Shown here: in pieces, positions 11,800 to 52,600 of the stretch
Numbering within the stretch: the stretch's first letter is position 1
Layout: the number at the start of each line of letters is the position of its first letter
DNA from: Sitta carolinensis
Taxonomy: Eukaryota; Chordata; Aves; Passeriformes; Sittidae
NCBI GenBank assembly: GCA_032173965.1
Contig: JAVUNC010000025.1
Location: forward strand, 15,762,001-15,826,000
Length of the DNA stretch: 64,000 bases
Direction of reading: 5' to 3'
Translations under genes and position numbers: made by a program
Notes under the pieces: model-generated
The model's database searches: none
Told to the model about the DNA's origin: nothing
What the model saw: the letters and a program-made list of their open reading frames with translations, nothing else

Positions 11800-14700
11800 A
11801 TGTGGCTTTGGTGATGTGTTTCCTTAGTTCTACTTGCCCTAAGTCAACAGGGCCCTGATTTAGGATGGTTCACTCCTGAAAGGCCAAGGGTGCATTCTGT
11901 CTTCTCAGTAAAAGTCAGGAATCTAAATGTCATTCCAGTGCTGCAAAGCAGCAAGTGAAATACTTCCTTCCCAGCTTGGATTAAAATGAGACACATCATT
12001 TTTTGATTGCTCTTCTACCTAGCATGGATGGGGTCATTCCTAATGCACTAGCAACAGGTAGGAGTGTAAAGGGACCCCTCAGCTGTACTGAGGGGAGTTT
12101 TGTTCTCTGGTTTTAGGTAGGAAATAATGGCATTAGTGAGATGGAGAAAAATGAGTAAGGCTCTATCTGTTCTCCCTCTGGAATGTAGTTTAGAAAGCAA
12201 ATGAGGGATTACACAAGTCTTTGAAAACACACTTAAGTTAAACGGTTGGAATGAGTCCCAGCTCTGCTGAGTTCATTAAACCCACAGCTCTCCCTGTTTG
12301 GGGGTATTTTTGTTCCATGAATGCTGAGAGGCCCTGAGCTATAGATCCTGATGGGACCTAACTTGTACAACTGTTGTAATCTGGTTTATTGTTTCACTTG
12401 CATTTCTGAGGCAAGTTAAACACATCACAACCTTGAAGCTGTGTCTGCAGATTAAAAATGGATAACCACACGAATAAAACACAAACCAGCAGTTTGTGAT
12501 ATGCTGTTTGACACCTGCAAGAGGCTTTTTCACCTTTTACACTAATGGTGAGACAAGGGCATGCAGGGTTTGTGAATGAAGTGACACTGGGAGAAGTTTC
12601 AAGGAAGTTTAAGCAAAGTTAGAGGTGAGAAGTAGGTCTAAGATGAACAGTTGGGTTCAAGCAGCATCTGATGTGTTCTGTGCACTAAATTATTGCTCAG
12701 CAGAGGCCTCAAGAGCCACTCTTAATTTTTTTTCCACCAGCAATTACTCTGCCCCTAGACTGGGAGAGAGGTCATTGTTAGGTCACTGCAAGAAGGCTTA
12801 AGTTGCAGTGGCCTGCCCCAAAAGCTGGAGTTTATAGTACACCAAGTCACTTAACCTTCACAAGCACAAATATTTATCCAGAGATTATGTAGCATACTAT
12901 TGTTGGAATTTCACCCTTGAATATATAACAGCTGCTGTGTTGCTTGCAGTGCTCAGAACATGAGTATCCAACCAGAGAGCTGTAATAACACTCACTTCCC
13001 TAAATAATGTCATGAGGGTAGAAAATACCTTAATTTTACCTGATTCCAGCAGTAACAGAGGGATAGAAAACAAAGCTGGCCACGGGAACTTAGGAAGCTG
13101 AGTGGTCAGTGAGGCAATCTCGGGTGAAAAGTGTCAAGAGCAAGGAATGTCAGCCTGGTAAAGGAGATGCAGGAGGCACTTCGAGCTCACCTTAGTGCCT
13201 GGACAGCTGGCTACTAAAGCAGCCTGGAGTACAGCTCAAAGAGAGGTTAAATAACAAGGGCTGTTCCACCAGCAGTTATAAGTAAGCTCAAGTGTTTTAA
13301 GGATTTGACATTTTTAAATGTTACACAGAAGTGCAATTTGCCATGAGCTGTTCTTTCTTTTCTTTTTCCTGAAAAACTGCTCTTCAAAACTTTGGATTTA
13401 TTTATAATCTTTGTTGTAGGAGAAAAGCAGCAATACTTATTATTGAAGCAAAGAAAATATGAGCAAAAAGGTTAAGTTTCTACATTAACATTAACTCTGC
13501 CAAACTGAGTGTGTGCTGCATTCCCTATTCCTGTTTTCCCTGTCAGCACAGCATATCACTCACTGTTTGACCTGCACCACAGAGTGTGCAGGATATGCAG
13601 GGCAGCAGGGTTAACATTTTGTTCTAACTATTTTCAGGTCTGGAATTTCCTGGGTTATAGAGATGTGACTGCTCAATCCCAGTGTCAGAAGGGGAAGAAG
13701 GGTAGAAGTTGTAAGGGGGAAATGGCTTTAGTCCTGCATGTAAGCTGAATTGTCTTCTGTCCCAAGAGTCACTCAGGCCTGCCAAAGGAGGATATTCAGA
13801 CATGTAACTGATGTCTTGGGGAGCAAGCAAAACAGCATGTGCAAGGCCCTATACTCCTTTGCTGGCATTTTTCAGTGTTTAGATCCTTCATGCTTTGAAA
13901 TTACATCTATTTTAGAAAAACAGATATTCACAAAACTGACCTCAAGGTTTCCCTTGTGGACTAAAGCCTATCCTGATAAACCAGTCCTCACTGTCTTGGC
14001 ACCGTAAATCTGAAACACACATCCCAACACTGGGAGAAAGAAAAAGTGATGTTTAAAAGCATTCTTGAAATATTGAGATAGAAAGGCATAAGCAACAGGG
14101 AAATGGTAGTTATTTTAAGAGTACCCATGTAGTCTATATGCTAAAGCAGCTTTGCTCTCTGCGAGGGCAGGGGCACAACCAAATGAAAGTAACAACCAAC
14201 ATAAATCAGGAGAGGATCCTTCCAGTGAAGTCCATGAGTGCATAATGCAGCATTCAGCTGGTGTCTTGGGGCACTGGAGCTGGAGCACTCTCAACCTCCT
14301 CAGACAAGTCACTGGGTCACTGTCTCAGAGTGCTGCTCAGTACAGACAGGTGCTGATTCCTATTTATGGTCCACATGCCTTGGTGGCAGTCACCACGTTA
14401 ACCTTCCGCTGCTGGGCTCTCATTCTCCTCCCTGGGCCCTTCCTCCTGTGACATTTCAGTCAGTGCTCACCTGTGTCACACATCACCCTGTCCCCTGGCT
14501 GGCCTTAGGAAATACACACACAGCCACATGATGCTGCAAGGCACCACAAACTCCAGCTACCCATAGGACTGGCCTTCAGGAGCTCCTCTTCAATTTATGC
14601 TGCTGCCCTCATCACTCTCTAGAGGAGCTGAGCAAATAATTTCAGCAGCAGCATCCAGAAACCTCCAACTCTTCCTCAAATAGCCTGCCCACTGCAGAAA

Positions 14701-16480
14701 CCACAGCAAACACAAGAGAATTTGCTCTCGTGAGTACTTCTGGTACTCAGCATCCTGGTTTATTGTCCAGGTGGCCAAGGAGCCAACAGTGTGAAGCCCA
14801 ACCAGCACAGCACCTTCCTGGGAGGTCCAGGGTCTCACAGTCATGCAGATGTGCCCCAGAGCACCTTATTTCAAAGGGGAAGCAGCTTCCACATTCCTAA
14901 CCCATAGGCCAAGCATCCTCCCAGAAAGCAGAAACTTTGGATGCAGTTCAAAGAGAAATGTTTGAGCTCCTGTCTCTCCCTGTACATGTGAATGCTCTGG
15001 CTTGAAGGTCATTCTGGAGATGGGGCAAGGAAAATGGGACTCTGCCAGACCAATCCCCAAGGCCTAATAGCAGCAAGTGTTAGTCTAAGTAACATACACA
15101 GATAAGTGTACACATAAATCTACACAAAGTTAGCAGAAATCTAGACTCATATAGAATCACACAATAACCTTTAAAGTACAAGTCCAAAATCTGGCTTAAA
15201 AGTACAGTTTGGTGCCCACATTTCTCTGTGGATTTATCATTACAGACAGAATCTATCAGCTGTGGTTGGTGGTTTGCCTTGCAGCCAAAGGAAAGGGATT
15301 AACAGGAGAGATCCACTTTCAGCAATAACTCTGTCTCTGTAGTCTAGCAAGGGAGTCCAGGCAAAAGGATTTAGAGCACCAACTCTCAGTTTGCCACAGC
15401 CAAGGAAACTGATTGCTCAAGGGCTTAATCCTGAAGAACATACAACTGCTGTGAAGGGTTTTCACTTAGGTTTTTCAGCCTGGAACCCTACTGTGCCTGC
15501 CCAGCTCTGCAGTGCTGCCCCAACACATGTCAGCCCTTACAAATCTGTCCCCAGTTCCCTTGTAGCAGTCAGCTTTGTGAACAGGGCAAGGCAGCATGAA
15601 ATAAGGCAGGGCAGATCATGTGGCACAGGAGCAAGTCTCTATCAGTTCTCTCTGAAGATGTTTCATTTGGCACCTGCAAGATACATCTTTGTGCAGCCAA
15701 TTTTTAGCTTTGAGTGCTGAACCCACATGAACTTCACAGCACTCTGCACCCCCTCCAGACAAGCCCTTAATCTTCCTCATCCCCTAGGAACACTCTTATC
15801 AGCAGAGCCAAGAAAGCACTGTGAGCTTGAGAGACCTGCATATCATCATGGGGTTAAAACAAACCAGTGATTAAACCAGCCAGTGCCTTTTGCCCACTCT
15901 TAACCAAAACCTTGACCCATGCTGACGTTTGAAAATTATATATTTAATTTCCATGTGTGGCTTCAGGATTCGGCAGCAGCCACACCACAAAGAGAGCCTG
16001 CTTTTAGCCAGACTAGAAAAACCATAATCGGCATTGGCAGGTTCACAAAAATGTTTAATTTGTTATTAAATTGCTGATTCCATTTTATGAAGCACTTTTC
16101 CAAACCCTTGCAAGATGCAAGGAACAGGCAGGATGAAGCGGTTACTGGAAAAGGCTTTTGGCTCCTGCAATGAAGAAGCAGTCACAAGCTGATGGGCTTG
16201 CAAGTCCCTCCAGCCAGAAAAAGCAGCAGCTCACAGAGGAGCAAACAGGCCCAGAGTGCAGGGGTGCCAAAGGTTCTGCAGCCTTTCACAAAACCAGCTT
16301 GGCCTTTGAAGAAGAGCACTAACCACAGCCCCAGCCAGATCAAAATGCCACGTATCATGTAATGGGTGGCACAGGGGCATCCAATTGAAGGGCACAAGAG
16401 AGAGGAAACACTGCCTACAACTATTTTTGCCTTCTTTTGCATCCACTTGTATCAAACCAGGTTGCATCTTGTAATGCATC
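11800..16480. other. Intergenic region between convergent KIF25 and FRMD1
   Basis: About 4.7 kb beyond the KIF25 polyadenylation signal. Only short random frames are present, and no repeat family or RNA gene is recognised. Confidence 0.6.
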
Positions 16481-16492
16481 TTCCCCTTTTTG

Positions 16493-16498
16493 TTTATT
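16493..16498 (-). terminator. Possible polyadenylation signal on the minus strand
   Basis: TTTATT on the + strand is AATAAA on the minus strand. It lies 330 bases past the stop of the candidate small gene at 16828-17312 and would suit it. Such hexamers are common by chance. Confidence 0.25.
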
Positions 16499-16827
16499 TT
16501 TTAAAAATCTAAGATGAAATTTGAGCCTTCTTGAATTCATGCAAGTAGCTCATGAGATTAACACATCTTATCCACAGATTTGCAGGCCTAAAGTTGCACC
16601 TCTGCTCACTTCCCTGGGAACCTCAGTTAAATCAAGTTATACCCTCTTCCTCTCCCAGCTCCCCTGGCTTAATGTTTGCAAGTATCTCCTCCAACATGTA
16701 TCCCCTATTACTCTTTTTCTGTTACATGAAACTGCTCTCCTGGCTGGGATGAGTCAGTGCCCAGCAGTTCACTTAAAAGCAGCACCAGCAGAGGTTTTCC
16801 TTTTCATTTTCTTCTGGACTTCACTAA

Positions 16828-17312
16828 TTACTTGTGTCCCTCTTCTACATAAATCAAGACAAAACAAATAAACCAAAGGCACCACCAACAAAAAAGCTCC
16901 ATCCCACTACTATAAAAAGTTTTGGAAGCCACACCAGAAGCTTTGAAGTTCCAAGAGACAGAAGATGATAGCTCCTCCCTCACTTCAGATGTCTGGTTTT
17001 TTGTAGCATGAGCCTCCTCCACGTCCTTCTGAGCACGCACAGAGACTTTGCCCACTGCATTCTCTGAGCTGTCGTTTTAAATTATACAAGCTCCAGGAAA
17101 AACACACAACTCAATTCGGAAAAGGGAGCATTTTGCAGGGCAGCCTATACACTAGTGAGCACCGTTTCTTTAGGCTTTAGTCCTGGGCCTCCAATAATTC
17201 CAGCCTTTTGGCCAAGCCGCACCACTGTACCTTTCACAATGTACTTACACGTGCTCTGGAAGTTTTTTGCGTTTGAGATCCAGGTGTCCACAGTCCTTTT
17301 CTGCTGAGCCAT
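16828..17312 (-). other. Candidate unrecognised small membrane-protein gene (two exons)
   Basis: I do not recognise this gene. On the minus strand an ATG at 17312-17310 in a fair context (GACATGG) opens a frame starting MAQQKRTVDTWISNAKNF. The ATG sits in a possible exon 17249-17378 that has a good acceptor (CCTCCGTTCTAG|G) and a strong donor (GTAAGTAC). Joining to 17054 (GAATGCAG|TGG) keeps phase into a frame ending at TAA 16830-16828. That would give 96 residues: a polar, Glu/Lys-rich middle and a C-terminal hydrophobic stretch around FCWWCLWFICFVLIYV, as in a tail-anchored protein. The second acceptor has a weak pyrimidine tract. The GC-rich island at 17.4-18.5 kb lies just upstream and could be the promoter. 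All of this may be chance. Confidence 0.22.
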
Positions 17313-17399
17313 GTCCCACACTGTCCGCAAGGCAGGTGGCTCGGTGTTGGTGGATGCACACCGTCATCCATGTGCTACCTAGAACGGAGGCAGATGAGG

Positions 17400-18460
17400 A
17401 ACCCGGGTCAGGTCAGCCTGGACCCCGCAGGGTGCTGGCAGAAGCTGCCCGAGGTGTATCGGTACCAGCCGGCTGCGGGCCCGCCCGGAGCCCCCGGCCC
17501 GACCCCGGCCCGCCCGGAGCCCCCGCCCGACCCCGGCCCGCCCGACCCCCCGCCCCGACCCCCCGGCCCGGCCCGACCCGACCCCGGCCCGACCCCGGCC
17601 CGTCGACCCGACCCGGCCCGCCCGGAGCCCCCGGCCGCTCGACCCCGGCTGTGAGGCGCCGCGGGCCCCGGAGCCCCCGCGCCGGCCCGGCCCGGCCGGC
17701 CATCGCCCCCGGCTCTGCCCCGGCCTCGGCCCCCCGACCCCCGGCCCGGGCCCCTCGGCCCACCCGCCCCCGGCTCTGCCCGGCTCGCCATCGCCCCCGG
17801 CCCGGCTCTGCCCGGCTCGGCCATCGCCCCCCGGCTGCCCGGGCTCGGCGCTCGCTCGGCCACGCCCCCGGCCCGGCTCCTGCCCGGCTCGGCCATCGCC
17901 CCCGGCCCGGCTCTGCCATCGCCCCGCCCGGCTCTGCCGGCTCTGCATCGCCCCGGCCCGGCTCTGCCATCGCCCCCGGCCCGGCTCTGCCCGGCTCGCC
18001 ATCGCCCCCGGCCCGGCTCTGCCCGGCTCTGCCATCGCCCCCGGCCCGGCTCTGCCATCGCCCCCGGCCCGGCTCCCCGGCTCTGCCATCGCCCCGGCCC
18101 GGCTCTGCATCGCGCCCCCGGCCCGGCTCGCCAGGCCGCCGCGGCCGCCCGGCTCTGCCATCGCCCCCGGCCCGGCCCGGCATCAGCGGGAGCACGGCAG
18201 GGCCGGGCAGAGCCCCGCGGACACGGCGGGTCCTGCCGCCTCCCGGCTGGTGGGCCGGCAGGAGAGACGCGAAGGCAGGAGCCGGACCCTCGCACCAGGA
18301 GCCCGGAAGCGGCTCAGGAAGGGGGAGGCTGCGAGGCAGAGCAAGGAGGGATGGGGGAAAAGAGCCGCCTCGAGAAGCCTGGCAAAGCAAGCAGGAGCCA
18401 CCCGACCCCGAGAGAGGAACCGCCTTGCTGGGGGGCAAGGAGCTACAGCTTTCGTGAGAG
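17400..18460. promoter_or_regulatory. CpG island in the intergenic space
   Basis: About 1 kb of extreme GC and dense CpG in an otherwise AT-rich region, midway between the 3' ends of two convergent genes. CpG islands usually mark promoters, yet neither known gene starts here. It may serve the candidate minus-strand gene, serve a non-coding RNA, or be a by-product of the minisatellite inside it. Confidence 0.6.
17465..18185. repeat. GC-rich degenerate minisatellite (CGGCTCTGCCATCGCCCCCG type)
   Basis: Short GC-rich units recur with variable length. CATCGCCCC(C)GG occurs about 13 times between 17700 and 18165, separated by CCCGGCTCTGCC or CCGGCTCGG phrases. The proximal part (17465-17640) is a simpler CCCGACCCCGGCC repeat. 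The bias removes stop codons, so long open frames exist on both strands and should not be read as genes. Confidence 0.85.
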
Positions 18461-19255
18461 GCTCCAGGACCAGTTCTCGCTTAAAAATGTTCTTAAAACA
18501 CTCTATCAGTCTTAGTGTCAGACTTTGCTGCCAAGAAATCCGTTGAAGATTGCTCTCACTTCACCCAAAACACCTGGGTTGTTTTACCCATCAGCTCCAG
18601 CCTTACCTCCATGCAGCTGGCGTGCCCCAAAGCAGATCCAGGGCAGGAACTCTGCTGTCCCCATCCCACACTGCAGCACTTGACAGAACCCACAGAGGAT
18701 TTGCTGGTACCATGAGATGCCCCATCTTGAGACAGACTCATTCTGTACATTTTGGTCAGCAGCAGTCCAGCCTAGAGGGCAAGAAAATGCTATTACTTGC
18801 CAAGCAAAGAAAGGAAGAGAACACCTTCGAATTTGGGTGACTTAATATTGATCTGTTATTTAGTCTTATCTCCATACAAAGCTCCATGTGTAACCAAATC
18901 ACCTTCCAGCATTCCCAAGCCAAATTTGGAGGAGTTTCTAAAGTCCTTGAAAATTTATATACTGGAAACATAGCAAAAAAACATGGACAGAAATATGAAG
19001 TACAAGAAAGGAAATCTTAATAGGGGCAACACTACAATATCAAAGTACATAAAAAGTAAATTTCTTCCAGAGAAAAAGAAAAAAAATTGACAAGAGGCTC
19101 TCTTCAAGAAGAGATCTCTACAGCACTCCTTCACAGGTTTATCACTTTGCACCCCGTGGGCTGGCAGCTGTCCCTGGATGCAGACCCCGGAGGATGCTGA
19201 CAGGATCTCCTTGGACACAGAAAAAGCTACACAATTACTTTTTTTCTATCCATAG

Positions 19256-19261
19256 TTTATT
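19256..19261 (-). terminator. FRMD1: Possible distal polyadenylation signal of FRMD1
   Basis: AATAAA on the minus strand, 2.9 kb past the FRMD1 stop codon. It lies beside an AT-rich stretch (19250-19560) that looks like a 3' UTR end. Other minus-strand AATAAA hexamers lie near 20350, 20958 and 21281, so shorter 3' ends are possible. Confidence 0.4.
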
Positions 19262-22173
19262 GCAGGTGTACATATAATTATTTATATTTTATTTTAAACA
19301 AGAAAATCCTTTCATGGAAAGGAAAAACTTTTACCATTAAAATAGAGTGATTATAACACGAGTATTTTACAAATAGTACAAATATTGGCAGCTAGTTTCT
19401 AACATCAGCTGATAAATGCTTACACACTAACATCTACCAAACTATCAAACCCAAAAATAAGAGACCTTCTAAATCCAAACAAAAAAAATAAATGTATTAC
19501 TAGCAGAAACAGGTGTTTTTGTTTTTTTTTTTAATACGAATACAAAAATTGCATAATAGATATTCACAGTGCTCATAAGATATTGATTCATTCTCAGTCT
19601 ATACACAAGTGTCTGGTCTCCCCTTCATATGCATATGTCACTTACAGTACTGGAGGGAGCTGCAAGACCAGAGACAAGGCAGTCAGACCTGCAGAGTTTG
19701 CCTTCCCTACCAGCTAGGAATAAATACAAGAATCCCCCCGGAATGTACAAGGCAGTGGATGCTCATGCAGGAGTCAGTTACGCTGTTTTCAGGCTTTGGT
19801 GCGTTTTGTAACCAGTATCAGCAGGATTACAGAGCTTCACCAAATCCTCTGGCTGCCTGCTAACAGCAAAACCAGAACAGTGAGCTGCCTGGTGGCAATG
19901 GACACTTCTGTGATGTGGCCAGGCTGAAGCAGACAGGGATGTGATTGTCTTTGAGAGAAGGGTGCACATGGTGCACACGCATTTTATGACACTTTTCCAA
20001 ACAACTATACCCACTGAATTTTGACCTTTTTTTTCCTGTTAACAGCCATTCCCAGAAGTAACTGTACATCTGCACGGGTGGGAGAGCAACAGGTTAGCAG
20101 GGTCCTCACTCCAGACATCCCCCTCACCTTTTCCATGGACAGGCACTGCTGCAGTAAGAGCCATCCCTGCAAGGCTCCTGCACTGCTGCAAGGCTGCTCC
20201 CTGCAGCACAGCCTCCTGGATCCTGGCCATGCCCATCTCCCATGGCTTATGGCCAAACAGGACCCAGGTAACATGGAGTGACTGACAGTGGGAGGCTTGA
20301 CTGGACTGTTCAAGAGCAGCCAGCTAGATTTCCTTTACCCATTTAGATACCTTTATTTTGGATGCAAAAGTACCTCAAGTACTTTGCAAAGGCATTTTGG
20401 CTTTGTTTGGAACAAAGGGAAAGAGGGTACAGTGAACACCCAGCTCCTAATTGTTCATTACAAAACGAAAGAGCAGAGTGATCAAAGCGGACACAGTCAA
20501 TTAAGTGTGGCTATAGTGCACACAGCTTGGGTTTTGTGCTGGATTCATCTCAGAGGATGCAGAGCAGCTGGTCCCACTTCAGTAAATGCAGATGCACCTG
20601 CATGGCATGTCTACATCACACTCACACAGAAGTAGCAAGCTGACAGACTTCATGGATCTGCTACTTTAATGACTTATGGGAATGCAATTCACCGGACAGT
20701 TACTGAGCTTGCAAGCCCACCATCAGAACAGCAGCTCAAACCTTCCTCGGCAGTATTTGGCTTCTTTCCTTTCCTGATTTAGGCTATCCTCAGCTTTTGA
20801 TGACCAACTCTGCACAGCACACACTTCCCCAACCAGCAGAATAGTGTTCCTCTGCTTCTAGAATTTGCCAGAACACACCTAGATGGCTGTCAAAAGCTGG
20901 GCTTTAAAGTACAAGCTTCCCAACGCTGGGAATTGATGAGGGGAGGAAATCAAAACATGTATTTATTTGCCTGTAACAAGGTAGCAGGATGTTTTCCTCA
21001 TCAAATGCTTGAATCAAACAGCATAATTATGATTATTTCCCTAGTGAGAGCCAGCACAGCCAGATCCACCACTCTCAAGGTGACCAAACAAGTACCCTTG
21101 GTCTGGCACACAAACACCCTACGCTTCCACCACCATCAGCCCTGCAGCACCACACACACATATTTGCATGACCTATCCATGAGTAAGTAGGACACAGTCA
21201 CTCTGTCTGTCCTTGCAATGTGACTTTCTCCAGTCCTTACTTGCCTCCTAAGCAGGGGGAAAAATATCTGAGGAACAGATTTATTAAAAACAAAGAAAAT
21301 TAAGGTATGAATCAAAGTAAGGGGTGATCATGCCTGGAAAAATTCTCCAGTCACACTCCTCTCTTCAAAAGCCAGTCAATAAATGCTCTTGCCCTCTGTA
21401 GGCTCAAAAGCAGCCAAGTAATTTGCTTTATCTCCTCCCTATCTCCCCAAGGATATAATGCCAATCTGCATCACAGCAGTAGTACACAGCTGACAGTCTG
21501 ACAGTCACTTCCATTTGTTGCAATAAAGAAAAAAAAAAAAAAAAGACTACACATTGTATTTGGCTGGATGCTTACAACAAAATAACAACAACAAAAGACA
21601 AAGAAACTCCTGGCAGAGCAGGTCTTGCTCCCAGTGCAGCAAATAAGCAACCTGTGTTCATTACAACTGAAGCAGGCCAGACAGTTCCATACACAGCCCT
21701 CCAAATGTGCTAGGGGTACATATCCTGGCCTGACAGCTGTTGGCAATGTTGCAGCAGCACAAACTGAGGACAACCAAACTATCTGTACACTACAACTAAG
21801 AGACATGGACCACAAGAGAAAGGCAGGAACATGACATAGACTTTAGATTTCTGACTAATCCATTTAGACACCATTTGCTTTACTAGCTCAGTCAGTTTTG
21901 GTCCACTGTTTTTTGGTTTTTACGTTGGTTGTGTCACTGCCAAGGGTGCAGGCCACTTCCATTCTCTGCTCAGACAGAATGCCAGTGTTAAGTGCTACAC
22001 TCCAGCTGATCTGCCCTGTAGCCAGCTCTGCAGAGTCGATGCCACTCGCTGATACAGAGCTGAATAACAAAGCCGCTCACCATCTCCTGCAAGAACCAGC
22101 GACATCACACGCGTTAATGAGGTATATATTCCCATGGAGAGCTGTTCCCTGGTATGGAAGAGCTCCAATCTCA
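19262..22173 (-). other. FRMD1: Probable FRMD1 3' untranslated region
   Basis: Non-coding sequence between the FRMD1 stop and the distal AATAAA. It has no long open frame, several candidate polyadenylation hexamers and AT-rich patches. The boundary is inference; only transcript data would fix it. Confidence 0.4.
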
Positions 22174-49595
<27,422 letters not shown>

Positions 49596-49663
49596 GGTGG
49601 GCAGCTCCACAGCGGCTGGGCTCTCCTCTCCAGACGGCTTCAGGCTCCCTTCATCCCATGTAC
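49596..49663 (-). other. FRMD1: FRMD1 5' UTR part of the first coding exon
   Basis: It runs from a good acceptor (CTTTTCAACAG|G) to the start codon. It contains two short upstream frames, ATGGGATGA and ATG-AAG-GGA-GCC-TGA. The frame of the main ORF is also open through it, so an N-terminal extension would need an in-frame ATG in the first exon. Confidence 0.6.
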
Positions 49664-52600
49664 CTGTTGAAAAGGCGAGAGCATCAGTGCTGTGCTTCTG
49701 CTGGCGCTGGCAGCAGCTCACGGCGCGCGTGTGATGAGATGTTTAAGAACAAAGTCACTCCCTACAGCCATCCGTTTTCCAATGTTTCCACCGGCATCAT
49801 AACACAGACAGCGTCAACCTCTTAAAGAGCTTGAAAGTCCCAGGAGGGTGCCATAAAGCAATGAGGAATCACAAAGCAGACTCAAGGTTTCCAGACTCAC
49901 GAGTGATAAGGCGGGTGGCACCTTGGGCCATTGCCTGGAAACCCCCAGGACATGGGAAGAGCCCCATCCTTCAGCCAGGCACCTCACTCTCTCCCAAAGC
50001 AGAGATTTCACAGGCACATGTCAGTGCAGAGGGCTTCATCTGTGCTGTCCTGCTCCCTGGGAAACCACTGCCTGAAATCCTCTACACCTCAGCTCAAAGG
50101 AGGAGGTGGCACACGAACTCGAAAGGCTGAGCCACTGTGTAACACCTTTTGTGAGGTGAGCACTGCCCTCCTCTCAAGGACTGAGCAAGTATCTTACAGC
50201 AGAAGTTCAGATATTAACAGAAATAAGAGATGGGAGTTTTCTTTGCAGCCAAATGCAGAGTGGGCAGCAGCATCCTGACCGTACAGCCAGGGCAGACATG
50301 CTCAGCAGCTTGTTCCATCTCATGTACAGCCCCCTCCTCTCCAATGCTCTCAGAATTCCTGCCAGGGAGTATCCTGTGGTACCTGAAGAATCCACCAGGA
50401 AGGGGAGAGGTAACATACACAGATGTGCACGTACATGTGCACTGCAGAGAAGTTTAAAAATAATTTTGTGTGTCCAAAATCATGTTTGTCCCGGTTCAGG
50501 AGAAAATTAAGGCAGAATCAAATTCTTGTGTGGGAGATGGGAAAAGCAAACAATAATGTAGAGCACAGCAAATAGAACTCAGATTTATCCCTCTCCTTTC
50601 AACTCTGTACTCAAGCATCATTCCTTTTTTTCTAAATTATTTTTTTAAAGCAAATACAAGGTAGATCCAGGATTGTCCTTTTGCAAATACAGAAGCCGTT
50701 CCATGCACCTCCTTCCCTGAATCAGCATATACAATGCTTCTTAATAAAGTAACTTTTGATTCGAGTTATGTAGAGCATTCCTTATAAGACAGAAGTACAC
50801 AAAAACAAAATGCAGACAAGGGGTTATTAAAGTATTTTTTCAGAACAAGCATTTAGTTAAACGAGACCTAGGAGTTTTAAAAAGATTGATCTAAACTAGA
50901 AGCAAGTGAGAAAAAGACATTTGACTTTATGGGACATGTGAAAGCTGGTATTAACTAAAAGATTAAGAGGAAAATTCTCATTTATATTCTCTTATTGAAA
51001 CAATTATACTGACATGCTCTCTTAAGCTCTGGACTACACACTTTTAACAGCTGTATATAAATTACAGATGTCTACAGAATGACTTGAGGGCAACAGGTCA
51101 CCACTATTATTGCCAGCTGATGTAATTCATGCCATAAACTTTATCAAAGCATAAAGACCTCGGAGTATGAACTTTTCAACATAAGGAAGTTTATCTTAAC
51201 TGTCAAACGGCTGCACTGGCCAGGACACGTTCCCTCTCACAAGGGGATCTCACAGCCAGTGAAGACATTCATGGGGCTCAAAATAGAACTGAAAATAGGA
51301 CAAAAAAGCTACCACGAAAAACCAAAAAACAAACAAAAACCCCATTAAAAATTTATAAAAACTAAACAACCAAACAAACACATGCACACAGATTCCTTTG
51401 GACAGCTGGACAAACTGACTCCCACTTCCCAGTAGCCTCTACAATAAAGTTCCTGGGAAGTTTTTTTTCCCCACATCTGTTTTTTCCATTTGAATTTTTA
51501 AGAGAACAGCTGTGGACCCTTGGAAGAGGGAAGTGAGAAAGGCAGAAGAGAAGGTGTTTTTCTTCTTATGATTCAAGACAAATGAGCTTGTGGACCTTCC
51601 CATGACAGGTAAGGGGTTAAAGAAAAAAAATGTTCTTAATCTGAAGGGGGAGGTCAAACACAAAGCCAGCTCAACCTTCTCTTCTTCAGAGGTACGTTAG
51701 GATGTGATAAAACGTAATTAATCATTAACTCACTAGCAATGCATGTTTACACCTTTACTTTTTTTTTTTTTAAAGAAGTTGTGAGTCAGGAGTAACTGCC
51801 CAATGAAAACAAGTGACCAGAAGGAATGCTCTTACTCAAACATACACAATTTCAGACTGCCCATATGCCATTCTTTTGTTTACCTCAGATTCCAACCTCT
51901 TAACCTCAATTAAACCATAAAAGCTGCAGCAAATGCACTGCAGAAGAATTAATAAAAGCTGAACTCAATAATCAGCCTCTGGGACACCCTACAGGTTGGT
52001 TGTTTTTGTTGTGTTGCTTTCTTTTAACTAACATCACTTCATGTTTTAGCTCCTGCAGAAGTGCATTTTGAGGTGTAATTACTTGGTCAAAGGCCCAGCA
52101 AGTCTATCAATTAAAACAGTCAAAGGCACTATTTATTTGTATTCTTCTGGTATCAGACAGGAGGCTTATTAGTGCCCAGAGTGGTGGCACAGCTTATTTA
52201 GCAGTGTTTATTTTACCTAAGCACACATTCAGAGGATCTTCAGAAAACATGCCTGTCATTAACTTCAAGCCTTCTCTCAGCAAGCAGCTCAAACGTGGCC
52301 ATAAAAACTCAATTAAATCTTGCCCTGGTCTCTCCCCAGACCCTCGAGTTGCCTCCCAGGATAGGGCCAGAAGCTCAGCATTTTCTGGGGGAAAGCAGGA
52401 AGGGATGAGGTTTGCCCCAGTGAGGTGGAGAAGAGCAGCAGAGCCCTGCCTGGGAGGAAGAGGAGTTTGCTTCAGGTCCCAGCAGGATGGCTCACAGGAA
52501 CACCCCACACCTCACCACACACCCAAGGACAGCAGGATGGCCTGCCACCACTGCTTTTGGGGCCATGGAAGAAGGTGTGGGTTCTCACAAGGAGTGCCAC

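Noticed and set aside
17267..18457. A 396-codon + strand frame and 260-341-codon minus frames rich in Pro/Arg/Gly
   Set aside because: They are a by-product of extreme GC content and the minisatellite. The frames overlap on opposite strands and show no domain.
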